Shown here one piece after another: positions 17,151-26,046 of a DNA stretch of 64,000 nt (the first letter of the stretch is position 1; each line of letters begins with the position of its first letter). The translations under genes were made by a program, and so were the position numbers. Under the pieces are notes generated by a model. The model ran no database searches. It was given only the letters and a program-made list of their open reading frames with translations, and was not told the origin of the DNA. The stretch comes from Streptomyces hokutonensis (GTDB lineage Bacteria; Actinomycetota; Actinomycetes; Streptomycetales; Streptomycetaceae), in NCBI RefSeq assembly GCF_000376565.1, contig NZ_BARG01000018.1:124001-188000 (forward strand), written 5' to 3'.

Positions 17151-18071
17151 TCAGGCGTCCTCGTCGGGCCAGTACAGGCGCATCGGGTTGGCGACGAGGA
17201 GCTTGTGGCGCTGGTCGTCGCTGACCGCCACCTGCGGGACGTGGTCGACGAGGAGGCCGTCGTCCGGCATGTGGTCGGTGAGGTTGGGGTGCGGCCAGTC
17301 GGTGCCCCACAGCACTCGGTCGGGGAACTCCTCCACGACGCGGCGGGCGAAGGGGACGACGTCGGTGTAGGCGTGACGTTCGCCGTTGAGGGCGGCCGGT
17401 CCCGTGACGCTGAGGCGCTCGGGGCAGGTCACCTTCACCCACACGTCGTTCTCCTCGACGAAGCGCAGGAACCGGGTGAACTCCGGTCCGTCCACCGGCC
17501 GGGTCACGTCCGGGCGGCCCATGTGGTCCACCACCAGCGGCACGGGCAACGACCCGAAGAATCCCTCCAATTCGGGCAGGTGGGCGCTCTCGAAGTAGAG
17601 GACGACGTGCCAGCCCAGGGGGGCGACCTTCTTGGCGATCGTCTGCAGGTCGTCCTCGGGTGAGGCGTCGACCAGACGCCGTACGAAGTTGAAGCGGACC
17701 CCGCGCACGCCCGCCGCGTCGAGCGCGAGCAGTTCGCTCTCGTCGATGTCCGGTCGTACGGTCGCGATGCCGCGCGCCCGGCCGCCCGATGCCCGGACGG
17801 CGTCGACCATGGCGCTGTTGTCCGCGCCGTGGCAGGTGGCCTGCACGATGACGTTGCGGGCGACCCCCAAGTGGTCGCGGAGCGCGAACAGTTCGCCCTT
17901 GCCGCCGTCGCAGGGCGTGTACTTGCGTTCCGGCGCGAAGGGGAACTCGGCCTGCGGGCCGAAGACGTGGCAGTGGGTGTCGACGGTTCCCGGCGGCAGC
18001 CGGAAGGCCGGGGCGGACGGATTCTCGTACCAGTCCAGCCAGCCGGGGGACTTGGGGGCGAGGGTGCTCAT
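17151..18071 (-). CDS. ligI: Amidohydrolase, 2-pyrone-4,6-dicarboxylate lactonase-like
   Basis: About 306 residues of the amidohydrolase superfamily. The N-terminal metal/substrate motif is VDTHCHVFGP, later His residues lie in VVLYFESAHLPE and VVDHMGRPD, and the catalytic Asp lies in LWGTDWPHPN. This set matches LigI, which opens 2-pyrone-4,6-dicarboxylate to 4-oxalomesaconate without a metal. The upstream neighbour resembles LigJ, the next enzyme, which supports the assignment. The ATG at 18071 is used; a GTG at 18080 would overlap the ligJ stop by four bases and is equally possible. The genes for ring cleavage (LigAB, LigC) are not in the window. Confidence 0.75.
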   Translation of the reverse strand: MSTLAPKSPGWLDWYENPSAPAFRLPPGTVDTHCHVFGPQAEFPFAPERKYTPCDGGKGELFALRDHLGVARNVIVQATCHGADNSAMVDAVRASGGRARGIATVRPDIDESELLALDAAGVRGVRFNFVRRLVDASPEDDLQTIAKKVAPLGWHVVLYFESAHLPELEGFFGSLPVPLVVDHMGRPDVTRPVDGPEFTRFLRFVEENDVWVKVTCPERLSVTGPAALNGERHAYTDVVPFARRVVEEFPDRVLWGTDWPHPNLTDHMPDDGLLVDHVPQVAVSDDQRHKLLVANPMRLYWPDEDA

Positions 18072-18076
18072 GCGCG

Positions 18077-19102
18077 TCACCGCCCCTGGCGCTTCAGCAG
18101 CGCGTCGAGGCGGGGGTACACGGCGCGGGCGTTGTGCTCCTGGACCGCCGCCAGGTCGTCCGCGGGCAGTTTCGCCGCCTCCGCGTAGCGGCGGGTGTCG
18201 TCGAAGTGGTGGCCGGTGCACGGGTCCACGTCCCGCACCGCGCCGATCAGCTCCGAGGCGAAGAGGATGTTGCGCGCCGGGATGACGTCGTAAAGGAGGT
18301 CGGAGCCGGGCTGGTGGTACACGCAGGTGTCGAAGTAGACATTGCCCAGGACGTGTTCCTCCAGCGGCGGCTTCCCGAGCGCCATCGCGAGCCCACGGAA
18401 CCGGCCCCAGTGGTACGGCACCGCCCCGCCGCCGTGCGGGATCACCAGGCGCAGGGTCGGGAAGTCCGCGAACAGATCGCCCTGGACCAGTTGCATGAAC
18501 GCCGTGGTGTCGGCGTTGAGATAGTGCGCGCCGGTGGTGTGGAAGGCCGGGTTGACGCTCGTACTGACGTGGATCATCGCCGGGATGTCGTACTCCACCA
18601 TCTTCTCGTAGAGCGGATACCACGAGCGGTCGGTGAGCGGCGGGGCGGTCCAGTGGCCGCCCGAGGGGTCGGGGTTGAGGTTGACCGCTACGGCGCCCAA
18701 CTCCTCTACACAGCGCGTGAGTTCGGGGACGCAGGTGGCCGGATCGACGCCGGGCGACTGCGGGAGCATCGCGGCGGGCACGAAGCGCTCCGGATACAAC
18801 TGGCTGACGCGGTAGCATAGTTCGTTGCAGATCGCCGCCCAGGCGGCGGAGGTCTCGAAACCCCCGACGTGGTGCGCCATGAACGACGCGCGCGGCGAGA
18901 AGACCGTCACGTCGATGCCGCGCTCGTCCATCAGCCGCAACTGGTTCGGCTCGATGCTCTCGCGCAGCTCGTCGTCGCCGATGCGCAGCTCCGCACGGGC
19001 GGGGGCGGCCGACGGGTCGGTGAGGGAGGCGATCTGCCGCTTGCGCCACGCCTCCAGGGCCGGCGGGGCGGTCGTGTAGTGACCGTGACAGTCGATGATC
19101 AT
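18077..19102 (-). CDS. ligJ: Amidohydrolase, 4-oxalomesaconate hydratase-like
   Basis: A 341-residue PF04909-type amidohydrolase. It opens with MIIDCHGHYTTAP and carries the family blocks FSPRASFMAHHVGG, PAMIHVSTSVNPAF, LRLVIPHGGGAVPYHWGRF and LFASELIGAV. Length and motifs match LigJ, which hydrates 4-oxalomesaconate to 4-carboxy-4-hydroxy-2-oxoadipate in the protocatechuate/gallate 4,5-cleavage pathway; an ACMSD-like decarboxylase is the alternative. The ATG at 19102 has GAAGGA upstream. It heads a three-gene minus-strand operon (ligJ, ligI, MFS) divergent from a two-component system. The LigK aldolase that would finish the pathway is not present here. Confidence 0.75.
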   Translation of the reverse strand: MIIDCHGHYTTAPPALEAWRKRQIASLTDPSAAPARAELRIGDDELRESIEPNQLRLMDERGIDVTVFSPRASFMAHHVGGFETSAAWAAICNELCYRVSQLYPERFVPAAMLPQSPGVDPATCVPELTRCVEELGAVAVNLNPDPSGGHWTAPPLTDRSWYPLYEKMVEYDIPAMIHVSTSVNPAFHTTGAHYLNADTTAFMQLVQGDLFADFPTLRLVIPHGGGAVPYHWGRFRGLAMALGKPPLEEHVLGNVYFDTCVYHQPGSDLLYDVIPARNILFASELIGAVRDVDPCTGHHFDDTRRYAEAAKLPADDLAAVQEHNARAVYPRLDALLKRQGR

Positions 19103-19278
19103 TACGGCGTCCTTCTCGGGCTGCTGGGTGCCGTGCAGCCTGGCCCCGCCCCGCACCGGCGGACGAGAGGGCCCAACGCAGAACTAACCTCCCCTTAACA
19201 CTCCGGCGGGCACCCGGTCAGTGTGGTCTACATTCGGCTGGACGGGGTCGCCGGAGTGGCCGAAAGGAGGTGGGCGGA

Positions 19279-19947
19279 GTGCAGATACTGCTGGCCGAGG
19301 ACGACGACGGCGTGGCCGCGGCGCTCGTGGAGGTCCTCTACGACCACGGCCACGTCACCCGACGCGTCCGCTACGGCCGGGACGTCCTGACCTACCACCG
19401 CAGCTCCGACCTGCTCCTTCTCGACCTGGGCCTGCCCGACACCGACGGCCTGGACGTACTGCGCGCCCTGCGCGCGGTCAGTGACATGTCCGTCGTGGTG
19501 CTCACCGCCCGCGGCGACGAGCGCTCGGTCGTGCGCGGACTGCGGCTCGGGGCCGACGACTATCTCGTCAAGCCGATACGCCTCGCGGAACTGCTCGCGC
19601 GGATCGATGCCGTCACCCGGCGGACCGCGGCGAAAGGCGGCTCGACGGTGCGGACGGTCCGTGCCGGTGACGTCGAGGTGGATCTCGACGCGCGCCGGGT
19701 CCGGGTCGGCCGGGCCGAGGTCGAGCTGACCACCAAGGAGTTCGACATCCTCGCCGTGCTGGCCGGACGGGCGGGCACCGCGGTCAGCCGTGAACAGCTC
19801 CTGGACGAGGTGTGGGGCGACGCCTACCACTCCGTGTCCCGGTCGCTCGACGTCCACCTCACCCAGCTCCGGGCCAAACTCGCCCGCCCCGAACTGCTCA
19901 CTACGATCCGGGGCTTCGGCTACCGCTTCGGGGACCTCGGGAACTGA
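19279..19947 (+). CDS. OmpR-type response regulator (partner of TAXI/HK cassette)
   Basis: A 222-residue response regulator. The receiver domain has the acidic pocket AEDDD (residues 6-10), the phospho-accepting Asp49 (LLLLDLGLPD), Thr76 and Lys98 (DDYLVKP). The C-terminal winged helix (about 125-220) ends in TTIRGFGYRFG. The GTG at 19279 is chosen because a perfect AGGAGG (19265-19270) lies eight bases before it; a GTG at 19270 overlaps that site. The histidine kinase starts 11 bases downstream and a TAXI binding protein follows, so the output probably responds to a small extracellular solute. Targets are unknown. Confidence 0.9.
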   Translation: MQILLAEDDDGVAAALVEVLYDHGHVTRRVRYGRDVLTYHRSSDLLLLDLGLPDTDGLDVLRALRAVSDMSVVVLTARGDERSVVRGLRLGADDYLVKPIRLAELLARIDAVTRRTAAKGGSTVRTVRAGDVEVDLDARRVRVGRAEVELTTKEFDILAVLAGRAGTAVSREQLLDEVWGDAYHSVSRSLDVHLTQLRAKLARPELLTTIRGFGYRFGDLGN

Positions 19948-19958
19948 GGAACCGACGC

Positions 19959-21389
19959 GTGCGCACCCGGGTCCAGGCCGCGCTGCTGCTGTTCGTCGTG
20001 ATCGCGGTGGCCGCGTTCGCCGTACCCCTGCTGCTGTTCACCGCGTCCGACCGCACGCAGCAACTCGTCCTCGCCCGCAGCGCGGACCTCGACCGCTTCG
20101 CCTCCCTCATGGACCAGGCCGCGCAGACCGGCGACACCTCGGCCGTCACCGCCGAGGCGCGCCGCTACACCCAGCTGTACGGCGAACCGCTCGTCGTCAC
20201 CGACACCCGCCGCAGACCGATCGTCCAGACCGGCGGGATGCGCGCCGCCGACCCCGCCGTCGGTCGGCTCCTCGACGCGGCGCTGCGCAACCAGACCGCA
20301 CACCCCACCGACGCACTGCGTCCCTGGTCGAAGGGGTCCCGGATGTTCGCCGAGCCCGCGGGCACCGGGACCCGGGTCTCCGGCGCCGTCGTGCTCCGGG
20401 CCTCGGTCGACACGGCGGCGGAGGACATCACCCGGCGCTGGGCCGCCGTCGTCGCGGGAACCGCTCTGGTGGCCGTCGCCTGCACGGTCCTCGCGCGGGC
20501 CGCGACGCGGTGGGTGGTCAGCCCGCTGCGCCGCTTGGACCGCGCGGTCGGACAACTCGCCGCGGGACTCCCGCCCGAACAGACCCGGGCCGGCGGCCCA
20601 CCGGAACTGCGCCAGCTCGCGACCGGCTTCAACCGCATGGCGCGTACGGTCACGGCGGCACTGGAACAGCAGCGCCGACTCGTCGCCGACACCTCCCATC
20701 AGATGCGCAACCCCATGGCCGCGCTCCGGTTGCGCGTCGACGCCCTGCACCGCCACCTGCCCGCGTCCGCCGACCGCACGTACACGGGCGTGACCACCGA
20801 ACTCGACCGCCTGGAGACCCTGCTCGACGACCTGCTGACCCTCGCCACCGCGGAACACCGGGCCGGGGAACTCGCCGTGACCGACGACTCCGGCGCCCAC
20901 TGCGACGCCACGGTGGTCGCGACCATGCAGTACCGGCTGTGGGAGCCGGTCGCCCACCGCGCAGGCACCCGCCTCACCCTCCACACCGACGAGACCCCGG
21001 TCATGGTCGCCTGCACGGACCACGAACTCGCCCAGATCACGGACATCCTCCTGGACAACGCCATCAAGTACGCGGGCCCCGAAGCCGAGATCTCCCTGCG
21101 CTGCACCGCCGAAGGACCGCACACGGCCCTCACGGTGACAGACGACGGACCCGGCCTGACCCCGGAGGAACTCACCCAGGCCACCACGAGATTCTGGCGC
21201 TCCGGCCGACAACGGCAGGACGGGACGGCCGGTACGGGCCTGGGGCTGGCCATCGTCGAACAGCTCCTGGCGGGCCGGGGCGGCCGACTGGAACTGGGGC
21301 CGGCGCGACCGCGAGGACTGCGGGCCACAGCGGTTCTGCCGTGTGCCGTGGCCGGTGCGGCCGACTCCGGGAACGGCGGTGCGGGATGA
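19959..21389 (+). CDS. Sensor histidine kinase
   Basis: A 476-residue membrane kinase. Helix 1 is at about residues 5-26 (VQAALLLFVVIAVAAFAVPLLLF). An extracellular domain of about 130 residues precedes helix 2 (AAVVAGTALVAVACTVLARAA), and HAMP-like sequence follows. The phospho-accepting His247 is in DTSHQMRNP, the N box in LLDNAIKYA, and the ATP-lid motifs are DDGPGL and GTGLGLAIV. The GTG at 19959 is preceded by GAGGA. It is the partner of the upstream regulator; the TAXI protein 73 bases downstream may present ligand to its outer domain. Confidence 0.92.
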   Translation: MRTRVQAALLLFVVIAVAAFAVPLLLFTASDRTQQLVLARSADLDRFASLMDQAAQTGDTSAVTAEARRYTQLYGEPLVVTDTRRRPIVQTGGMRAADPAVGRLLDAALRNQTAHPTDALRPWSKGSRMFAEPAGTGTRVSGAVVLRASVDTAAEDITRRWAAVVAGTALVAVACTVLARAATRWVVSPLRRLDRAVGQLAAGLPPEQTRAGGPPELRQLATGFNRMARTVTAALEQQRRLVADTSHQMRNPMAALRLRVDALHRHLPASADRTYTGVTTELDRLETLLDDLLTLATAEHRAGELAVTDDSGAHCDATVVATMQYRLWEPVAHRAGTRLTLHTDETPVMVACTDHELAQITDILLDNAIKYAGPEAEISLRCTAEGPHTALTVTDDGPGLTPEELTQATTRFWRSGRQRQDGTAGTGLGLAIVEQLLAGRGGRLELGPARPRGLRATAVLPCAVAGAADSGNGGAG

Positions 21390-21462
21390 ACGGCCACAGC
21401 CACGCCCGTCGCCCGCCGCACGAGACGACCGCGGCCCGCCGTGATCCGCGCGGCGGCACACG

Positions 21463-22455
21463 ATGACCCGCCCTGTCGCCCGCTGCACCCTGCTCCGCGC
21501 GGCCCTCGGCGCGACGACCGCCGCCGTGCTCGGGGGCGCGCTCACGGGCGACGCCTCCGGGCAGCGGCCCGGACCGAGTGGTGTCCTGCGCTTCGCGACC
21601 GGAGAACCCACGGCCTTCTACGAGGCTTTCGGCCGCCTTCTCGCCGCCGAGGTCACGGCGGCGTACCCGCGACTGAGCTGCCGCGTCCGCACCACCCCGG
21701 GCAGCCTCACCAACATCGAACTGCTCCGCGACCGCCGCGCCGACCTCGCGCTCGTCCTCACCGACACCGCGCGGGCGGCCCAGGGCACCGCCCTCTTCCC
21801 ACACCCCGTTCCCCTGCGGGCGATCGGCAGGCTGTACGAGACCTATCTTCAGTTCGTGGTCCGCGCCGACTCGCCCGTGCGTACGGTGGCCGACCTGGCC
21901 GGACACGCTGTGTCGCTCGGCGCTGCTGGTTCGGGCGCGGCCGTGCTCGGCGAACAGATCCTGCACGCCGCGGGTCTGTCGCCGGGCACCGAGGTCGCCG
22001 TACGCCATCTGCCGCTGGCCGACGCGGCCGACGCCCTGCGGGCGGGCTCGGTCGACGCGTTGCTCGTCGCGGGCGGCGTACCGCTGCCGGTTCTGTCCGA
22101 GCTGGACGACCGGTTCGGTCTGCGGTTCCTGCCGTTGGCCGGCCTGCTGCCCCGGCTCGGCGGACCGGGCGGCCAGGCGGCCTCGGGCCTGGAAGAGGTG
22201 TCCTTGCCGCAGGGCGCGTACCGGGTGGCGGGCGGGGTCGCCACCATCGGGGTGTCCAACCTGCTGGTGTGCCGCCCCGAGCTGCCCCGCGGTGTGGCCG
22301 AGGCGCTCACCCGTCTGCTGGTCCTGCGCGCGAGCGACCTCGTTCCCCGCAACGCCGTCGGTACCCAGTTCCTCGACGTCCGTAGCCTCATCGGGACGGG
22401 TGCCATCCCTCTGCACCCGGGGGCGGTCGCGGCGTACCGCGCGCTGCACGGCTGA
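21463..22455 (+). CDS. TAXI family solute-binding protein (orphan of TRAP permease)
   Basis: A 330-residue exported binding protein. The N-terminal signal region (RCTLLRAALGATTAAVLGGALTGDASG) is followed by the TAXI fold: FATGEPTAFYEAFGRLLAAEV, then the TTPGSLTNIELL and LALVLTDTARAA blocks that line the binding site. The C-terminal motif is NAVGTQFLDVRS. TAXI proteins normally feed TRAP transporters with glutamate or similar acids, but no TRAP membrane component lies nearby. The adjacent response regulator and kinase suggest that it works as a sensory partner. A fragment of a related gene lies near 31.9 kb on the other strand. Confidence 0.85.
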   Translation: MTRPVARCTLLRAALGATTAAVLGGALTGDASGQRPGPSGVLRFATGEPTAFYEAFGRLLAAEVTAAYPRLSCRVRTTPGSLTNIELLRDRRADLALVLTDTARAAQGTALFPHPVPLRAIGRLYETYLQFVVRADSPVRTVADLAGHAVSLGAAGSGAAVLGEQILHAAGLSPGTEVAVRHLPLADAADALRAGSVDALLVAGGVPLPVLSELDDRFGLRFLPLAGLLPRLGGPGGQAASGLEEVSLPQGAYRVAGGVATIGVSNLLVCRPELPRGVAEALTRLLVLRASDLVPRNAVGTQFLDVRSLIGTGAIPLHPGAVAAYRALHG

Positions 22456-22499
22456 AGTCCGGACGACCTGCCGGTGTACCGCGGTACCAGTCACCAACG

Positions 22500-23547
22500 G
22501 TGATCTGCGCGCTGAGCGACTCCGTGATCCCGATGATCGCCGGACGGGCCCTGCAGGGACTGACCGCCGGTGTCATCCCGCTCGGCATCAGCATCATGCG
22601 CGACGTGCTGCCCGCCGAGCGGCTCGCCGGGGCGACCGCGCTGATGAGCGCGAGTCGACGGTCCGCACCGGGGGACGCTTCGACCTCATCGGCTCCTTCG
22701 GTTGGCGGTCGGCCTGGTCTGCCTGCTGCTGGCCGTCTCCAAGGGCAGCGACTGGAGCTGGACGAGCGCCCCCACGCTCTGCCTGTTCACCACCGCGCTC
22801 CTCGCCCTGCCCGCCTGGGGCCTCTACGAGCTGCGCACCACGCAGCCGCTGGTGGACCCGCGAACCACCGCCCGCCGCCAGGTCCTGGTCACCAACCTCG
22901 CCTCGGTGGCGATGGGCTTCTCGATGTTCGCGATGTCCCTGGTGCTGCCGCAGGTGCTCCAGCTTCCCCAGGCCACCGGCTACGGCCTCGGCAGGTCGAT
23001 GCTGACCGTCGGTCTGGTACTGGCGCCGCAGGGCCTGGTCATGATGGCCATGTCCGCCGTATCGGCGCGCCTCACCCAGGCCAAGGGCCCGAAGCTCACC
23101 CTGATGTGCGGTCCCGTCATCGTTGCCGCCGGGTACAGCCTGAGCCTCGTGATGTTGCCCCAGCTCTGGCACTTCACTCTGATCGCCTGCACCATCGGCG
23201 CCGGTATCGGCTTCGCCTACGGCGCCATGCCCGCCCTCATCATGGCCGCCGTGCCCGCCTCCGAGACGGCCGCCGCCAACAGCCTCAACACCCTGATGCG
23301 GTCCCTCGGGACCTCCTTCGCCGGCGCCATCGACGGTGTCGTCCTCGCGCAGATGACCACCGAATTCGGCGGCAGTGCGCTGCCGTCCGAGAACGGGTTC
23401 AAGGTGGTCATGGCCATCGGCGCGGGCTCGGCCCTCCTCTCCCTCGCCGTCGCCTTCCTCCTCCCGCGCCACGACGCCGCCGCCCGGGAGGCGCCGGCCG
23501 CCGACGACCCGGTCGACAGTGCGGGCGTCACCGAAGCCCACGCCTGA
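22500..23547 (+). pseudogene. MFS (DHA2-like) transporter pseudogene
   Basis: Remains of a 14-helix drug:H+ antiporter. The match begins abruptly at VICALSDSVIPMIAGRALQGL (middle of helix 3), without the N-terminal 80 or so residues. After ALMSAS at about 22652 the sequence jumps to ESTVRTGGRFDLIGSFG in another frame, so a segment of some 60 residues is missing. A single missing base in the following TTCGGTTGGCGG then shifts the frame again into an intact C-terminal half (GLVCLLLAVSKG to the end at 23547). The last 280 codons could be translated from an internal start but would give half a transporter. A 12-bp palindrome (GTACCGCGGTAC, 22476-22487) sits at the left breakpoint. Confidence 0.8.
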
Positions 23548-23651
23548 GGCACCGCGAACCGACTTCACGCCCCTCGCCGGAGGGCCGACGAAGAAGACCT
23601 GCATCGCTTGACTCAAGCAGGGAAAAGAGACTCCTCTGAAAGGAAGATCCC

Positions 23652-23833
23652 GTGAACGCGCTCCTCTACTCTCGCCCCACCCTGTGGTTCCTGTTCCTGT
23701 TCAATTTCACCGTCGCCGCTGCCGCCCCCTTTGTAGTAGATGGCATCCAGGGCCTCTCACCAGCGTCGGCATGGGCGTCGCGGCCCTCGGTGCGGGCACC
23801 GGTCTCCTCCGCAGCCGCAGCCGACACGCCTGA
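23652..23833 (+). pseudogene. Small membrane protein with apparent frameshift
   Basis: The frame begins at GTG 23652 after AAGGAAG and encodes MNALLYSRPTLWFLFLFNFTVAAAAPFVVDG, a plausible membrane segment. Around 23750-23760 the original frame turns into low-quality sequence. A neighbouring frame gives LTSVGMGVAALGAGTGLLRSRSRHA and a stop at 23831-23833, a sensible second hydrophobic segment with a basic end. A one-base indel in a gene of about 60 codons explains this best. The family is unknown. Confidence 0.45.
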
Positions 23834-24159
23834 CCGCCACGTCCTCAACCGCCGACCCGTAACTCGACTCCGCGGCGAATTACTGCCTTCTCCAAAACCT
23901 AAGCTTGCGCGTTGTGTATCTCCACAGGGGATATCCCCACAGGCGCGCGCCCTGTCCGAACGGGCAGGCAGTCCAGTCAGGAGCGGTCATCTGGCGCGAC
24001 TCTGTGAGTCTGTTATCGATTTCCTGAAGAACGGATGATTCCAAAGCGTTCTCCTTGCTCAGCTTCCTCGGCCGGGACTACCGTCCCAGGAAAGCTTTGA
24101 GACCGGTCGTTCCATTAACTCGGTCGAGTTGCCCGAAGAGAAGCCAATCGGAGGATCCC
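23834..24159. other. Intergenic region before the esterase gene
   Basis: No gene is seen. It contains a perfect 12-bp palindrome GGGGATATCCCC (23927-23938), flanked by CCACA and ACAGG, and an inverted repeat GGGAC-TACC-GTCCC near 24074-24087. Either could be an operator for the downstream esterase. The base composition is less GC-rich than the neighbouring genes. Confidence 0.4.
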
Positions 24160-25860
24160 TTGACCCCGGAAAAGACACAGCGCCCCCGTGGCGGAACGGT
24201 GAGCCGACGTCTGTTCCTCGGCGGCACGCTGGCCGCCGCCGCAGGAGTGGGCGCCCTCGCCGGCGGCGCGAACCCGGCCTTCGCGGCCACCGCCGCGTCG
24301 TCCTCCACCACGTCGGGCGGGGCCGGACCGCTGCCCGGCCCCGTGCGGACCTCCACCGGCCTGCTCTCCGGGACCGCTGCCCAGCTCTCCGGTGTAACCG
24401 CCTACCTGGGCATCCCCTACGCGGCCTCGACCGCCGGGGCGAACCGCTGGCGGCCACCGCAGCCCGCCGCGTCCTGGTCGGGTGTGCGCAAGGCCGACGC
24501 CTTCGGTGACATCCCCCCGCAGCCGTCGATGGGACCCGGTGGTTCGACCTCCACCCCGGCGCAGAGTGAGGACTGCCTGAACCTCAACGTGTGGACCGCG
24601 GCGTCGTCCTCGCGCGAGCGCCGCCCGGTGTTCGTCTGGATCTACGGCGGCCGTTTCTCCATGGGTTCCGGAGCGGACCCCACCTTCGACGGAGCGGGCC
24701 TGGCCGCCAAGGGTCTGGTCGTGGTGACCCTCAACTACCGCGAAGGCGCCCTCGGTTTCCTGGCCACCCCCGAACTGACCGCCGAGGACGCGCACGGCTC
24801 CTCCGGGAACTATGGGCTGCTGGACCAGATCGCGGCGCTGAAGTGGGTGCAGCGCAACATCCGTGCCTTCGGCGGCAACCCGGACCAGGTGACGATCGCC
24901 GGGCAGTCCGCGGGGTCCGCCTCCGTCCTGGAGCTGGTGTACTCCCCGCTGGGCAGGGGGCTGTTCCACGGGGCCATCGCGGAGAGCGGGGCGCGCTCCC
25001 CGCACGATCCCGAGACCGCCGGGCTGGCCACCTCCTACCGCCCGACCCTCTCCGGGGCTGAGGCACAGGGCACCGCCTACCTCGCGGCCCTCGGAGTCAG
25101 CACCGTCGCCGAGGCCCGCGCCCTGGACTACAGCAAGGTGATCGCGGGCGAGAACGCCAACGACACGACGGTGACCGCACCGATGAATGGCAACCCACCG
25201 CTGTTCCGCCCGGTGCTGGACGGTTATGTGCAGCCCCGCAGCTACCAGGAGGCGCTCGCCCGCGGCCTGCACAACGACGTCCCGATCATCACCGGCAACA
25301 ACAAGGACGAGAGCGGCGCCACCCCCACCGCGGACACGACACTGGCCGCTTACCAGGCGATGGCCAAGGCCAAGTACGGCTCGCTGGACGACCGGTTCCT
25401 GGAGCTCTACCCGGCGAGCACCGACACCGAGGCCTGGGAGCAGACCAACGCCTCCGCCCGGGACAGCTCCCGCGTCTCCACCACGCTGTGGGCCACCGAG
25501 TGGCTGAGCAAGGCCAAGAGCCCGGTGTTCACCTACTTCTGGACGCACGCCCCGCCGGGTCAGGACCGGGGCGCCTACCACGGCTCGGAGATCCAGTACG
25601 TCTTCGACAACCTCTACTCCAGCGGCAGCGGGTGGACCGACACCGACCAGAAGATCGCCGACACCCTCTCCGACTATGTGGTCAACTTCGCGACCCACGG
25701 CGACCCCAACGGCAGGGGCCTGACCCGCTGGCAGCCCACCCGCCCGGGCCGCCACACCACCATGGAACTCGGCGACAACTGGGGCGCCATCGCCGACGCC
25801 ACCGGCGAACAACTGGACTTCTACGTCAAGGACTACTTCCCCAGTCAGCCGGCCTGGTGA
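24160..25860 (+). CDS. Tat-exported type B carboxylesterase
   Basis: A 566-residue carboxylesterase of the alpha/beta-hydrolase type B family. The TTG at 24160 is chosen because GGAGG precedes it and because it yields a clean twin-arginine signal (SRRLFLGG at 15-22, hydrophobic core, cleavage near AFAATA). The nucleophile is Ser250 in GQSAGS, the acidic triad member lies in NNKDESG and the His in YHGSEIQYVF; the oxyanion loop is WIYGGRF. It should hydrolyse simple or aromatic esters outside the cell. The next genes on the strand are a lipoprotein and HupE, but the 186-bp gap suggests a separate transcript. Confidence 0.9.
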   Translation: MTPEKTQRPRGGTVSRRLFLGGTLAAAAGVGALAGGANPAFAATAASSSTTSGGAGPLPGPVRTSTGLLSGTAAQLSGVTAYLGIPYAASTAGANRWRPPQPAASWSGVRKADAFGDIPPQPSMGPGGSTSTPAQSEDCLNLNVWTAASSSRERRPVFVWIYGGRFSMGSGADPTFDGAGLAAKGLVVVTLNYREGALGFLATPELTAEDAHGSSGNYGLLDQIAALKWVQRNIRAFGGNPDQVTIAGQSAGSASVLELVYSPLGRGLFHGAIAESGARSPHDPETAGLATSYRPTLSGAEAQGTAYLAALGVSTVAEARALDYSKVIAGENANDTTVTAPMNGNPPLFRPVLDGYVQPRSYQEALARGLHNDVPIITGNNKDESGATPTADTTLAAYQAMAKAKYGSLDDRFLELYPASTDTEAWEQTNASARDSSRVSTTLWATEWLSKAKSPVFTYFWTHAPPGQDRGAYHGSEIQYVFDNLYSSGSGWTDTDQKIADTLSDYVVNFATHGDPNGRGLTRWQPTRPGRHTTMELGDNWGAIADATGEQLDFYVKDYFPSQPAW

Positions 25861-26046
25861 CTCTCCCGCCAGATTCGACCAACCGGTCCTAAATGCCGGA
25901 GAACGGGATCGATGTTTCGCCGTACAGGGCCACATCATAGGAAGTTGAGAGGAACTGGAGAGCCCGGATCCTGATTGCGGCGTGATAGACAAAGAGTCTG
26001 AATTGGCCTTCTCTCCTTCTCCGTAAACCGAGGAGTTCCTCCGCTC

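Noticed and set aside
17151..19049. A single 632-codon frame joining ligI with antisense-frame sequence of ligJ
   Set aside because: Only the part from 18071 down has amidohydrolase motifs; the rest is a shadow of ligJ in another frame.
23927..23938. GGGGATATCCCC region as a DnaA-box-like or replication site
   Set aside because: The flanks do not match DnaA boxes and there is no cluster; it is left as a possible operator only.
24055..24160. An upstream start for the carboxylesterase that adds 35 residues
   Set aside because: The extra residues would bury the Tat signal, and the TTG at 24160 has a GGAGG in front.
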